Source: CBDCFL01 sp965216135 (GTDB lineage Bacteria > Pseudomonadota > Alphaproteobacteria > Rhodobacterales > Rhodobacteraceae). Taken from it: DNA of 64,000 bases. Positions 26,260 through 35,781 of the stretch are shown piece after piece. The stretch lies in NCBI GenBank assembly GCA_965216135.1, contig CBDCFL010000018.1:62001-126000 (forward strand), written 5' to 3'. Below the pieces are notes generated by a model. The model searched no databases. It was not told the DNA's origin and worked only from the letters and a program-made list of their open reading frames with translations. Within the stretch, counting starts at the first letter, position 1. Every line of letters starts with the position of its first letter. A program made the position numbers and the translations under genes.

Positions 26260-27419
26260 TACCAACGGCCCTAGTCGTTGACCGTTTTGGCCCATTGTCT
26301 GGTAGTGATTGACGTGATTGCGGTTTTGTCGTTTGCAAAGAAGTTCCATGCTTCGCAACACCTGTCGACGATCTGCTCATAATTGTCGAAGACGGATATG
26401 GCGAGCTTGTTGGCACGCAGATAAGCCCACACATTTTCCATCGGGTTGAGTTCAGGGGAATAGGGCGGGAGTTTGAGCAGGGTGATGTTGTCGGGTACCT
26501 CCAGCTCTGCCGAACCGTGCCAGCCAGCGCCATCCAGAATGAGAAGGGCATGTGCGCCCGATGCGACGGTTTTAGCGATCTCGGCGAGATGCGCGCTCAT
26601 GGCCTGTGTGTCGGCATGTGGCATGATCAGAGCGGCCGCTTCAGCCCGTTCCGGGCAGACGGTGCCGAAAATGTAGCTCCAGATATAGCGGGTGTCGCGC
26701 GGGGCACGGGGGCGTGTTCCACGCTCGGCCCAGATACGGGTGAGCGTGCCCTGCTGGCCAACCCGCGCTTCATCCTGAAACCATATCTCCAGGGGCTTGC
26801 TGCGGGCTGTTTCCGGCAAGGCTGCTTCTACCTCTGCGGCGAAGTTTTTTTAAAAGCCTCCTGTGCATCCGGGTCGGATTTCGGATGCTGCGGGCGCACC
26901 GACAGACGCCGAAAGCCCAGGCTTGCCAATTGTTTGCCAACAGTTCGCTCATGCATGGTGACGCCGAAGCGCTCTTCGATCTTGCGTTTCAGATCAATGC
27001 GCCGCCAGCGCACAACCCCATCGGTTTCGGGGTCGGGACCCGCCCGAACCATTTCCGCCAACTCCTCCTTCTGTGCCGCGCTCAGCAGACAGGGTGGATC
27101 CGGCGGGCGACGGTTGAACAGGCCCGACACGCCCTCCGCATTGTAACGGTGGGCCCAATCCCGCAGCGTCTGCCGATCCATGCCGCAGTTTTCTGCCGCC
27201 GTCTTGCGGTCAACCCCATCCAGAACCAGGGCAATCGCCAACATCCGTCGCGCCGCTTTCCCATCCCGGCACCGCGCCGCTTCCTGGCGAAGCTCGCCTG
27301 CGGACTTGTCTTTGCGCGTAATCCTTACTGCCATCAAAGCCTCCCTTGCCTTGATGCCACTGAATCAGATCACGCCGCTCGTGGGAATCCCCTTGAGTCA
27401 AATCTGGGGGCCGTTGGTA
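26260..27419 (-). mobile_element. IS630-family element, copy 2
   Basis: 1,160 bp, ends TACCAACGG and CCGTTGGTA, flanked by TAA at 26257-26259 and 27420-27422. Its transposase gene is in two frames. The element that begins at 63901 has the same first 100 bases in reverse orientation. Confidence 0.9.
26271..27337 (-). CDS. IS630-family transposase in two overlapping frames (copy 2)
   Basis: OrfA (27337-26828) carries the HTH domain and ends ...QEAFKKTSPQR; orfB (to 26271) carries the DDE core (WFQDEARVGQQ, LLILDGAGWHG, ELNPMENVW). They are joined at a run of seven A residues (minus strand, about 26846-26852), where the other copies have eight and a single frame. Either the fusion protein is made by -1 frameshifting on the A7 run, as known for several IS630 elements, or one A was lost. 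Confidence 0.8.
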
Positions 27420-27626
27420 TAACATCGCCGATGAATGGGTAATTCTCTGGGGAGTATCTGAAACTCTGTGTATGGCGCTCAGCCCATGCAGTTAAAACGG
27501 GTCATTTGTTGAACCGTTCCGGGTAGAGAATAGCGAACTGGTTTCGGGCGGCAACGTAGGGAGGGTTTTTATACACCTGATAAAACCTGAAGCTGTTAAG
27601 AAATGTTAAGGTTCAGAGGCCAAGCC

Positions 27627-28097
27627 ATGCAATTCGTCACCTACCTTCGCGTATCAACAGAACGCTGGGGCCAGAGCGGCCTCGGACTGGAAGCGCAACG
27701 GGCGGCGGTTGCAGCGCACGTGCTGGGCCGGGGTGAGGTCGCCGCAGAGTTTGTCGAGGTCGAAAGCGGGAAGCGCGCAGATCGGCCAGAGTTGGTGCGG
27801 GCACTTGCCGAGGCGAAACGGGCAGGGGCCGTGTTGCTCATTGCCAAGCTGGATCGTCTCGCCCGCAACGTCGCCTTCATTGCGAATCTTCTGGAAAGCG
27901 GGGTCGAGGTCACGGCGGCAGATATGCCAGAGGCGAACCGCTTTGTGCTGCACGTCATGGCGGCGGTTGCGGAACAAGAGGGCAGGGCGATTTCAGAACG
28001 CACCAAGGCTGCACTGGCAGCGGCAAAGGCCCGCGGTGTCAAATGCGGGGCTGTGGTCAAACCGGGGGGCGTTGTTTGGGTTTCAGGCTTTGTCTGA
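27627..28097 (+). pseudogene. small serine resolvase/invertase, truncated by IS21
   Basis: ATG 27627 follows an AGAGG site. The catalytic domain is complete: YLRVSTE with nucleophile Ser10, then LLIAKLDRLARN, ADMPEANRFVLHVMAAVAEQE and RTKAALAAAKARGVK. After this the frame enters IS21 end sequence and stops; the C-terminal DNA-binding domain is missing. Likely a remnant of a resolvase that belonged to the surrounding island. Confidence 0.75.
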
Positions 28098-28838
28098 CTG
28101 TCGGCTGTGTTTGAGGCGGTAGCTTTCGCCGTTCATTTCCAGGATGTGGACGTGGTGGGTCAGCCGGTCGAGAAGCGCGCCAGTAAGGCGTTCCGAGCCG
28201 AAGGTGCTGGTCCATTCATCGAACGGCAGGTTGGACGTCACAATGGTTGATCCGCGCTCGTAGCGTTGTGAGAAGACCTCAAACAGCAGTTCAGCGCCGG
28301 TTGTTGACAGGGGCACATATCCAAGCTCATCGATGATCAGCAGGCTGTATTTGCTCAGTTGCTTCTGCAGACGCAGCAGGCGCTTCTCATCCCGGGCTTC
28401 GAGGAGTTCATGGACCAAAGCAGATGCGGTGATGAAGCCGACAGCCAGGCCCTTCTGACAGGCTGCCAACCCAAGGCCGAGGCCAATATGCGTCTTGCCG
28501 GTGCCGCTGTTTCCCACGGCGATGATGTTCTCATTGCGGCTGATGTAATCACAGCGCGCCAACTCCATCACCAGCATCTTGTTCAACGAGGGCATGGCCT
28601 TGAAGTCAAAGCTGTCGAGACTTTTGACGGCCGGGAACTTTGCAGCCTTGATCCGCCGTTCCACCATGCGTCGCTCCCGGTCGATGAGCTCCAGTTCGGC
28701 GAGGCGCAAAAGGTAGCGGGAATGATCGATGCCTTCCGCCGCGCATTGTTTGGCGACCTTGTCATACTCACGCAGGAAAGTCGGCAGACGCAGGCTCTTC
28801 AGATGATGGGCCAGCAACAGTTGAGGTGTATCCGTCAT
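28083..28838 (-). CDS. istB: IS21 helper ATPase IstB
   Basis: 251 residues from ATG 28838, which overlaps the istA stop. AAA+ ATPase: Walker A GNSGTGKTH, Walker B LLIIDELGY, sensor region IVTSNLPFDEW. It is the transposition-targeting factor of IS21 elements and looks intact. Confidence 0.92.
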   Translation of the reverse strand: MTDTPQLLLAHHLKSLRLPTFLREYDKVAKQCAAEGIDHSRYLLRLAELELIDRERRMVERRIKAAKFPAVKSLDSFDFKAMPSLNKMLVMELARCDYISRNENIIAVGNSGTGKTHIGLGLGLAACQKGLAVGFITASALVHELLEARDEKRLLRLQKQLSKYSLLIIDELGYVPLSTTGAELLFEVFSQRYERGSTIVTSNLPFDEWTSTFGSERLTGALLDRLTHHVHILEMNGESYRLKHSRQSDKA

Positions 28839-30487
28839 CACCGGTCCCCTGACAACAGCGCCATGTAGTCGCCTGGGGATGTGACCGCGACATGGGCTTT
28901 CGGGAGGTAGGGATAAACCGTCATATCCAGCCGGGAAGGTCTGCGTTCGATCCGGCACAGCACCAAATGCTTCACCGCATCAAAGCCAATTGTGCCGCGT
29001 TCGAGAGCACTCTGTATCCCGGCTTCAACATCCGCGATCTGGAAGATCTCCAGCAGTCGCAGAACCTGAACGAACTCACGTTTGCCCTTTTTACCCATCC
29101 GGGCCTCCATAAGGCGGCGCAAGATGAGAAAGGCTTCAGGCAGTTCCCAATCAGCCAGCGGGGCTGCCTGATCAAGCGCATTGGTCTTCTGTTCGATCAG
29201 TGCCAGGTAATGAAGCGGATTGAAGATGTAATCTTCTTTCTCCCAGGACCGGACATGGCGGGCAATGACCTCAGCCCCGCAGGCAATCACCACTTCATGC
29301 ACATAGCCCCTGACCAGAACCTCTTGATGACCATATGCAGTCGGCACCGAATAATCATTGCCGCGATAGCGCACGAGGGACAGTGAGCTCACCCGAACTG
29401 ATTGCTTGTCGCAGGCGTCATAAGGAACAGCTGGTAAGGGTTGGAGCCGTTCGGCGTCAGGCGCAAACCGTTCGCCTATCGTGCCCATGTGACCACGCAG
29501 CTTGTCGCCCATGCGCTTGCGGCATTGTTCAGCCAGATGAGCATTGAGATCATCAAAGCTGGCAAATTGCGGCTTGGGCACCATGAAGTTGCGCCGGGTG
29601 TATCCCACCATCCCCTCGACTTTGCCTTTGTCATTCCCCTTGCCGGGACGGCCAAATCGATCCTCAAACAGATAATGCGACACCAGTTCCGAGAATACAC
29701 GGGTCCGTTTGCGTGTCCCATCCCCGAGAATGCGGGCAACTGCGATCCGCGTATTGTCATAAAGGATCGACACAGGCACACCGCCGAAGAACGCGAACGC
29801 CGCGACATGCGCATCACAGAATGCTTCCGTCGTCTCAGCCGGATACGCCTTCAAAAAACATGCATCCGAATGTGGCAGGTCCATCACCAGAAAGTGGATC
29901 TTTTGTTCGACACCGCCAATCACGGCGAGTGCCTCGCCAAAATCCGCCTGAGCATGGCCCGGCGGATGCGACAGTGGCACGAACATCTCCCGCTGACGCT
30001 GCCTGGCCGCGAAGATATAGTCCTTCACAATCGAGGCTGTGTGAAAACTCTGCAAGTCATATGAGAGGGGCCAAAATCCTCGAAATTTCGGGCTCTCTGA
30101 TCGAGCTGAGGCAATACTTTCGCACATTGCCACTACGAGCGTAGCGATTTCTTTAAAGTATTCGACTTTTCACACTGTCTGAATCGTGATGCCGCCTTCA
30201 AAGTCATGCTCATCACGCAGTCGTTCAAATATCCGTTTCGACGTGTGTCGCTGCTTCTTTGGAACCAGCTTATCTGCCTCAAGGGTCTGATCAATAATCC
30301 CGGTAAACGCATCCAACTTCGGGCGTCGTACAGGTTGGCTGCGCCGGTATCCGGGCGGAAAAGAAAACGCCAACATCTTGGCGATGGTGCGTGGATCAAC
30401 TCCAAATACCCGCGCCGCTTCCCGGCTGCTCATACCGTCAATTAAAACTGCATGACGTACCCGACCGTACAAATCCACGTTCTTCAT
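28838..30487 (-). pseudogene. istA: IS21 transposase IstA, interrupted by a 148-bp insertion
   Basis: N-terminal part from ATG 30487 (MKNVDLYGRVRHAVL HTH; EAARVFGVDPRTIAKM) to EGGITI at 30187. C-terminal part from VKDYIFAARQ at 30033 to 28838 with the DDE core (QADFGEAL, VSILYDNTR, GNDKGKVEGMVGYTRR). Removing 30034-30181 plus one AATCG copy restores GGITI-VKDY in frame. As it stands the protein is interrupted by stops, so this IS21 cannot move unaided. Confidence 0.88.
30034..30181. mobile_element. 148-bp MITE-like insertion in istA
   Basis: Non-coding, with terminal inverted repeats AGGCTGTGTGAAAACTC and (reversed) AGACAGTGTGAAAAGTC, 14 of 17 matching, and a 5-base target duplication AATCG (30029-30033, 30182-30186). 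The length, lack of a gene and repeat structure fit a miniature inverted-repeat element moved by an unidentified transposase. Confidence 0.8.
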
Positions 30488-30559
30488 CCCCGCCCTCTGA
30501 AAACAGAAAGCATAACACTGATGGAGTTTTACTCCGGCCAACCAGACATTCTGGCCGCT

Positions 30560-30826
30560 TCAGTGAGGGATTATTGCACCGGCGTTCTCAGCCACCGCAA
30601 GCGCATTGGTTATGGCGGTGAATTCATCATTGCTGTCGCGTGAATAGAGCGCCGCATGTGCCACCATATCCGCAGTTGCCTGCATCTGCGTTCTGGCCAT
30701 ATAGGCGCTGGCGACGTCCAGCGCGAGGCCACCGACCACGACGCTGCCCATCAAAAGGAACAGACCCAACGCCGTCATCGCGCCGTCCTGTTTTTCGGCG
30801 AATTTGTAGAGCAGCGAATTTTGCAT
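30560..30826 (-). pseudogene. TadG-like protein, truncated
   Basis: 88 codons: a short cytoplasmic start, then DGAMTALGLFLLMGSVVVGG (type IV pilin-like hydrophobic segment) and LDVASAYMARTQMQATAD, the opening of TadG/TadE-like Flp-pilus assembly proteins. TadG normally exceeds 400 residues; the 3' part is removed by the IS21 insertion. Confidence 0.65.
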
Positions 30827-30894
30827 GGCAGCTTTCCGTTTGTTGGATCAGAATTCGATATATTGCTGTGATGTGACGGTGATTGTCAGACTGT

Positions 30895-31290
30895 TCAGCG
30901 ACTGAACATCCCCAATATCTCCAGATCGGTCGCCGGCACTTGAACGACCGACGTTGCGACCCCGGCGATGATTTGGGTGCTTGCCGTGGCATTGGGGGCA
31001 AGACCACTCAGCGCAGTAAGAATATAGGTTTCGGTTTCAAGCTCGGTGTTGAGGCGACCGACCGAAAGATTTCGGTTGGCATCCTGGATGACACGCATCA
31101 CCCGGGAATGGCCGTTGAACACCATCGCGGCGTCGGTCATCAGACCAAAGGCCGCAAAGAACAGCGGAAGCCAGAGCACAGCTTCGATGGTCGCCGAGCC
31201 GGTTTTGTCCCGTTTGAATCTTCCTAGTCCCGCGATTACACGGGCACGGAACAAACGGCCCAAACTGAAATCGCCTTGCGAATTGCGCAT
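30895..31290 (-). CDS. TadE-like pilus assembly protein
   Basis: 131 residues. After a basic N-terminus the segment TGSATIEAVLWLPLFFAAFGLM is the TadE-like signature (glutamate at position +5 of the hydrophobic stretch), followed by FNGHSRVMRVIQDANR. These minor pseudopilins help Flp/Tad pilus assembly in the inner membrane. It lies 68 bases upstream of the broken tadG-like gene. No tad secretion core genes are in the window, so it may be an orphan. Confidence 0.7.
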   Translation of the reverse strand: MRNSQGDFSLGRLFRARVIAGLGRFKRDKTGSATIEAVLWLPLFFAAFGLMTDAAMVFNGHSRVMRVIQDANRNLSVGRLNTELETETYILTALSGLAPNATASTQIIAGVATSVVQVPATDLEILGMFSR

Positions 31291-31485
31291 GGCAGTACCT
31301 ATATGCTTGCGCCCCCGCGAAGTAATTAGCGGGTTAATTTGGGCGACATTATGTCCAATCCGCTCAAGACATTGAAAATGGGCAGATTATCGCCGATCGT
31401 GGTTATGAAGGGGGCGCGATCGTTGCCGTGATCTGCGACGCCGGTGCCAATCCGTGGCCATGGTTATTCAGATTTTGTTAATTAA

Positions 31486-32916
31486 TTACAGCCCCTTGGC
31501 GCGGTAACTTGAGGCAACCCGGTCAATCGAAACCAGATATGCGGCAACTCGCAGGTCCTCAACGTCGTCGCGGCTGTGCCAGACTTCGCGCATCGACTGA
31601 TAGGCCCCGCGCATGGTGTCGTCGAGACCAGAGCGAACAAGCTCCAGCTCGCCCGCGCCGCGCAGGTATTTGTCTTTGAAATCAGGCGTCAGGGTCCAGT
31701 TTTCGCCCATGCTGCGGGACAAAGCCTCTAGCTCATCGACGAGCAGCTGGTGGCGTGCCTCTTCCTGGCGGCGCTCCATCCGGCCAAAACGGATATGGCT
31801 AAGGTTCTTGACCCATTCAAAATAGCTGACTGTCACACCGCCGGCATTGGCAAACATATCGGGGATGATCACGATGCCCTTGTCGCGCAGGATCTCGTCG
31901 GCACCAGCAGTGACCGGACCATTTGCCGCCTCGATAATCAGCGGCGCCTTGATGCGTTTGGCGTTATCCAGATTGATGACGGCCTCAAGTGCCGCGGGGA
32001 TTAGAATGTCGCAATCGGCTTCAAGGACTTTCGCTCCGTCTTGAACATAGGTACCTTCTGCATAACCGGTCACGCCGCCATGGGCCGAGATCCAGTGGTG
32101 CACTGCCTCAACATCCAGACCCTTCTCATCGACCAGTGCGCCGTCGCGCTCGATCACTCCGGTAATTTTCGCGCCATCCTCTTCAGACAGAAACTTGGCC
32201 GCGTGATAGCCAACGTTGCCCAGGCCCTGAACGATGACCCGCTTGCCATCCAGGCTGCCGGACATGCCGGATTTGGCAACATCTTCGGGGTAACGGAAAT
32301 ATTCGCGCAATGCATATTGCACGCCGCGACCGGTGGCTTCGACCCGCCCCTGGATGCCGCCCGCATGGGCCGGTTTGCCGGTGACACAGGCGCGCGCGTT
32401 GATATCTGTGGTGTTCATGCGCGCATATTGATCCGCCATCCAGGCCATTTCGCGCTCGCCCGTGCCCATATCGGGCGCAGGCACATTCTGGCTGGGATTG
32501 ATCAGATTGCGTTTGGCTAATTCATAGGTAAAACGGCGGGTTATCTGCTCAAGCTCATGTTCGTCATATTGGCGCGGATCAATGCAAAGGCCGCCTTTTG
32601 AGCCGCCAAACGGGGCTTCGACCAGCGCGCATTTGTACGTCATCAGAGCGGCCAGCGCCTCGACCTCGTCCTGATTGACGCTGGGGGCATAGCGTATGCC
32701 GCCCTTGACCGGTTCCATATGCTCAGAATGGACCGAGCGATAGCCGACGAACGTCTGGATTTGCCCGCGCAGGCGCACCCCAAAGCGCACCACATAGGTC
32801 GAGTTGCAGACCCTGATTTTTTCTTCCAGTCCAGGCGGCAAATCCATCAGGCCGACCGCCCGATTGAACATAAAATCTACAGAATCGCGAAAACTCAGTT
32901 CGTTTTTCGGGGCCAC
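31486..32916 (-). CDS. gdhA: glutamate dehydrogenase (Glu/Leu/Phe/Val family)
   Basis: 476 residues. It interconverts glutamate and 2-oxoglutarate plus ammonia. PVKGGIRYAP with the substrate lysine, APFGGSKGGLCIDP (catalytic lysine region), VPAPDMGTGEREMAWM and the NAD(P) motif GLGNVGYHAAKF are all intact. Strong AGGAGG site 10 bases before ATG 32916. The long form with the C-terminal extension is common in alphaproteobacteria. Stands alone, flanked by an IS630 on its 5' side 140 bases away. Confidence 0.92.
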   Translation of the reverse strand: MAPKNELSFRDSVDFMFNRAVGLMDLPPGLEEKIRVCNSTYVVRFGVRLRGQIQTFVGYRSVHSEHMEPVKGGIRYAPSVNQDEVEALAALMTYKCALVEAPFGGSKGGLCIDPRQYDEHELEQITRRFTYELAKRNLINPSQNVPAPDMGTGEREMAWMADQYARMNTTDINARACVTGKPAHAGGIQGRVEATGRGVQYALREYFRYPEDVAKSGMSGSLDGKRVIVQGLGNVGYHAAKFLSEEDGAKITGVIERDGALVDEKGLDVEAVHHWISAHGGVTGYAEGTYVQDGAKVLEADCDILIPAALEAVINLDNAKRIKAPLIIEAANGPVTAGADEILRDKGIVIIPDMFANAGGVTVSYFEWVKNLSHIRFGRMERRQEEARHQLLVDELEALSRSMGENWTLTPDFKDKYLRGAGELELVRSGLDDTMRGAYQSMREVWHSRDDVEDLRVAAYLVSIDRVASSYRAKGL

Positions 32917-33055
32917 AGCAACCTCCTGATCCAGGCGGCGGGGGCCAAATCAGCCGCCGAATCGCGCCGCCTTCCATGGCACAACACCCCAATATTCATT
33001 AAGAATCCACCAAAACCGGATTCTCATCCGTTGCGCGGGTGTCCGCGACGGGTGA

Positions 33056-34217
33056 TACCAGCGGCATTTAACATTGACCGATATGGGCCCATTTTCGCAT
33101 TCCGATTGATGTGATGGTTTCGGGCTGTGCGATGAGCTTGTTCCAAGCTTCGCATCCAGCATCGACGATGGCATTGTAGTCTTCGAACACGCGGTTGGAG
33201 AGCCAATTGGCGCGCAAGTACTGCCAGATATTTTCCACCGGGTTCAGTTCCGGAGCGCGCGATGGCAGCAGGATGATGGTGAGGTTCTTCGGGACTTTGA
33301 GTTTGCCGGTGGTGTGCCATCCGGCCCGATCCATCAGCACAACCGCATGGGCCTTTCGGGCGACGTGGCGGCTGATCTCGTCGAGATGCATCTGCATGGC
33401 TTGCGCGTCCGCCCAAGGCAGCATGAGCGCCGCCCCCTTGCCGTGAGCCGGACAGATGGCGCCGAACAGATAGGCGTTGTGATAGCGCTGATCGGCCGGC
33501 TGGCGGGGGCGCGTGCCCTTTCTCGCCCACAGGCGCGTCAGGCCATTCTTCTGGCCAAGGCGTGCTTCGTCCTGGAACCAGATCTCCACCGGCGTTCCCG
33601 CCGGCAGGTCAGCTATATGCACCTGGAGCGTGTCGGCGAAGTTTTTTTTAAACGCCTCGATGATCCGCTTATCCTGCCTGGGATGCTGCGGGCGGGCGCT
33701 GATATGGGCAAAGCCCAGTTCGCCAAGCAGTCTGGATATCCCGCGCTCGGAATAGATGACGCCAAAGCGCGCCTCGATCACCCGCTTCAGGTCGATCCGC
33801 CGCCAGCGGACAACCCCGTCCACCGCCGGATCGGGGCCGGTCTCGACAATCTCGCCAAGTTCTTTCATCTGGACATCGCTCAGGTAGCGCGTCCGGCCCG
33901 CGCCCTTGCGGTTGGTGAGGCCATCCGGTCCCTCTTCGTTGAACCGGTGAACCCAGTCCCGCAGGGTTTGGCGATCCATCCCACCGATCCTTGCGGCCTC
34001 TCCACGGCGCATGCCATCGTAGACCGCCGCAAGAGACAACAGACGGCGGCTCTGCCGGGCATCCTTGCAACGGCTGGCGAGTTTACGAAGGTGGCGGGCA
34101 TCAAAGTCGCGACGAAGCGGAACACTGGCTGGCATGGCGATCCTCCTTTGCCAACCTTGAATCAGATCAAAACCGATTTGGGAATCCCCACAGAGTCAGA
34201 AATTGATGCCGTTGGTA
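33056..34217 (-). mobile_element. IS630-family element, copy 3
   Basis: 1,162 bp, ends TACCAGCGG and CCGTTGGTA, flanked by TGA at 33053-33055 and 34218-34220. Nearly identical to copy 4 (62550-63711) and in the same orientation. Confidence 0.9.
33068..34135 (-). CDS. IS630-family transposase (copy 3)
   Basis: 355 residues in one frame. HTH domain (RIGGMDRQTLRDWVHRFNEEG) then DDE domain (WFQDEARLGQKNG, VVLMDRAGWH, ELNPVENIW). An A8 run encodes FKKN in frame. Intact. Confidence 0.93.
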   Translation of the reverse strand: MPASVPLRRDFDARHLRKLASRCKDARQSRRLLSLAAVYDGMRRGEAARIGGMDRQTLRDWVHRFNEEGPDGLTNRKGAGRTRYLSDVQMKELGEIVETGPDPAVDGVVRWRRIDLKRVIEARFGVIYSERGISRLLGELGFAHISARPQHPRQDKRIIEAFKKNFADTLQVHIADLPAGTPVEIWFQDEARLGQKNGLTRLWARKGTRPRQPADQRYHNAYLFGAICPAHGKGAALMLPWADAQAMQMHLDEISRHVARKAHAVVLMDRAGWHTTGKLKVPKNLTIILLPSRAPELNPVENIWQYLRANWLSNRVFEDYNAIVDAGCEAWNKLIAQPETITSIGMRKWAHIGQC

Positions 34218-34229
34218 TGAGATCAGTAG

Positions 34230-34730
34230 CTATTTTGCCGAGCTTCGGCGCGAAATTTGTGCTTGCAGGTATTCGGCCATAGCCTTCATTTCTCCGGCTG
34301 GAAGAACACCGCCAACGCCGACACGCCGCCCGAACCGCCACCACATTCCCGGCTGCCAGGCGGCTGATTGTCGCTGCCCCAGGCGCACAAGAAATCCGCT
34401 GGACGGTTTGAAGGCAAATGGGCCGCGTTCGACGGCGACGACATCTGCAATCGCGAAGATCTGCGTGCCGGTATTGTCCGACAGGCGGTCGTCCTGCAGG
34501 ATCACCTTTATTTTCGTCGCCCGGTAGATGCGCGGCAGCACGCCAAGCAGTCCGCCACCAAGGGCCAACAGAAATAGCTGATAGCCGATTGCCTCGGGCG
34601 GTCTGAGGACCGCCAAAAAGACCAGCATCGCGCCAAGGACCGCAACTATCGCCAACAGAAATACCCGGCGGGCGACCGAGGCGCGTGCGCTGATCACCTC
34701 ATCGCCGAACATCAGATCATCCCCGCTCAT
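34230..34730 (-). CDS. membrane protein with PH-like domain (hypothetical)
   Basis: 166 residues. Two adjacent membrane helices (about 22-45 and 48-66), then a cytoplasmic beta-rich domain (ATKIKVILQDDRLSD, IADVVAVERGPF) reminiscent of bacterial PH / DUF2244-like proteins. Function unknown. Its start overlaps the TetR stop by four bases, so it is co-transcribed and may be the regulator's partner or target. The IS630 copy 3 ends 10 bases past its stop. Confidence 0.6.
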   Translation of the reverse strand: MSGDDLMFGDEVISARASVARRVFLLAIVAVLGAMLVFLAVLRPPEAIGYQLFLLALGGGLLGVLPRIYRATKIKVILQDDRLSDNTGTQIFAIADVVAVERGPFAFKPSSGFLVRLGQRQSAAWQPGMWWRFGRRVGVGGVLPAGEMKAMAEYLQAQISRRSSAK

Positions 34731-35314
34731 GCGCCGACTGAGCGGCGCACCAGGTTCCAGTAAATGCGCTCGACCCTTTCGCTCGACAGCCTGCCGCCTT
34801 CGCGAAACCAGGTATTTACGCCGGTCAGCATGGCGATAATTGCCATTGTGGTCAGCTTGGCGTCGGCCAGCTTGAAAGTGTCGTCGCCATTTCCGGCACG
34901 CAGAATGGCCTCCAACTCGCGCTCGTATTCGCGCCTCAATGCGCTGATTTTCTTAAAATTCTCAGGTTCAAGATTGCGCAATTCCATATAGGCGATGAAA
35001 ACATGGTCTGCCCGCTCAAGGTGATAGCGGATGTGAAACCGGCAAAAACATTCCAGTCTCTCCAACGCGGTCTTGCCTGCTTTCGCCTTGGTCCAGGCGT
35101 CCAGAAGATGCTCCATATGAGCGCGCATCAGATCAAACAGAAGCGTCTGTTTGTCAGGCGTGTAAAGATAAAGCGCACCGGCCTGCATCCCCAGTTCTGC
35201 CGCGATCTGGCGCATCGACACGGCCGCATAGCCATGACGCGCGATCAGACGAAGTGCTGCGGCTTTGACCAGCGGACCAGTGGTTTCTGCATGTGATCCG
35301 GTTTTGCGTGCCAT
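34727..35314 (-). CDS. TetR-family transcriptional regulator
   Basis: 195 residues. N-terminal HTH (about 15-60; ALRLIARHGYAAVSMRQIAAELGMQAGALYLY) and a C-terminal ligand-binding helical domain. A perfect palindrome 12 bases upstream of its start suggests autorepression. Paired with a PH-like membrane protein. The C-terminal domain (TetR_C, WF region) resembles regulators of lipid or fatty-acid metabolism; ligand not inferable. Confidence 0.88.
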   Translation of the reverse strand: MARKTGSHAETTGPLVKAAALRLIARHGYAAVSMRQIAAELGMQAGALYLYTPDKQTLLFDLMRAHMEHLLDAWTKAKAGKTALERLECFCRFHIRYHLERADHVFIAYMELRNLEPENFKKISALRREYERELEAILRAGNGDDTFKLADAKLTTMAIIAMLTGVNTWFREGGRLSSERVERIYWNLVRRSVGA

Positions 35315-35325
35315 GAGACATGCAT

Positions 35326-35345
35326 AACTGAACGCACGTTCAGTT
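35326..35345. promoter_or_regulatory. TetR operator palindrome
   Basis: Arms AACTGAACG and CGTTCAGTT around a CA spacer form a perfect 20-base dyad, 12 bases upstream of the TetR start. The position and the TGAACG/CGTTCA half-sites fit a TetR binding site that would also cover the promoter of the divergent small gene. Confidence 0.7.
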
Positions 35346-35415
35346 CAACCCCAGCGCTTGCGTCAGGTTCGATTTTGCCATTATGCGTTCAAAACAGCTC
35401 CAGATTGGGCAGACT

Positions 35416-35706
35416 ATGTCGCTTCGCGGATACACAACGGCAATTTGCTTCGGCGTGCTGGCTGGGTCTGCGGAATTTCCAAACCTGACTGACAGGGTTT
35501 CAGACATTGCCCGTAACGCGCCCTATCCGGTGATCCTGACATTGCCGGAATTGCAGGCCATCGCCGCGAGGGACGACGGCGCTGAGGCCGAGGCGCTGAT
35601 ATTGGCGGCGCGGGCGGCTGAGTTGCGAACGCGCGCCAAGTCATTGAGCGGCCCGGTGCTGACCGCCGCGGAAAGAACGCGGCTGAAACGCTCTATGTTG
35701 CGCTGA
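35416..35706 (+). CDS. small exported hypothetical protein
   Basis: 96 residues from ATG 35416; an in-frame ATG at 35383 adds 11 residues. N-terminal hydrophobic stretch (LRGYTTAICFGVLAGSA) looks like a signal peptide. The rest is helical and charged (EAEALILAARAAELRTRAKSL). I recognise no family. It lies between the TetR operator and hom; similar short proteins occur next to hom in related genomes only by my impression, so this is not relied on. Confidence 0.5.
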   Translation: MSLRGYTTAICFGVLAGSAEFPNLTDRVSDIARNAPYPVILTLPELQAIAARDDGAEAEALILAARAAELRTRAKSLSGPVLTAAERTRLKRSMLR

Positions 35707-35781
35707 ATATCCTGCGATTGCACGCTCGCGATAAGCTGCTAGTAAAAGGCGGATTTCTCGCCTGAAGACGGAGCACCGCGC

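Larger units (their letters stand above)
28075..30540 (-). mobile_element. IS21-family element carrying a small insertion
   Basis: Contains istA (broken) and istB on the minus strand with the typical four-base-type junction. Exact termini were not resolved. One side lies in a resolvase gene, the other in a tadG-like gene. A 148-bp insertion in istA (30034-30181) is described separately. Confidence 0.75.

Noticed and set aside
25059..28097. The two resolvase fragments as halves of one interrupted gene.
   Set aside because: They are on the same strand but the C-terminal piece comes first, so a simple insertion cannot explain them.
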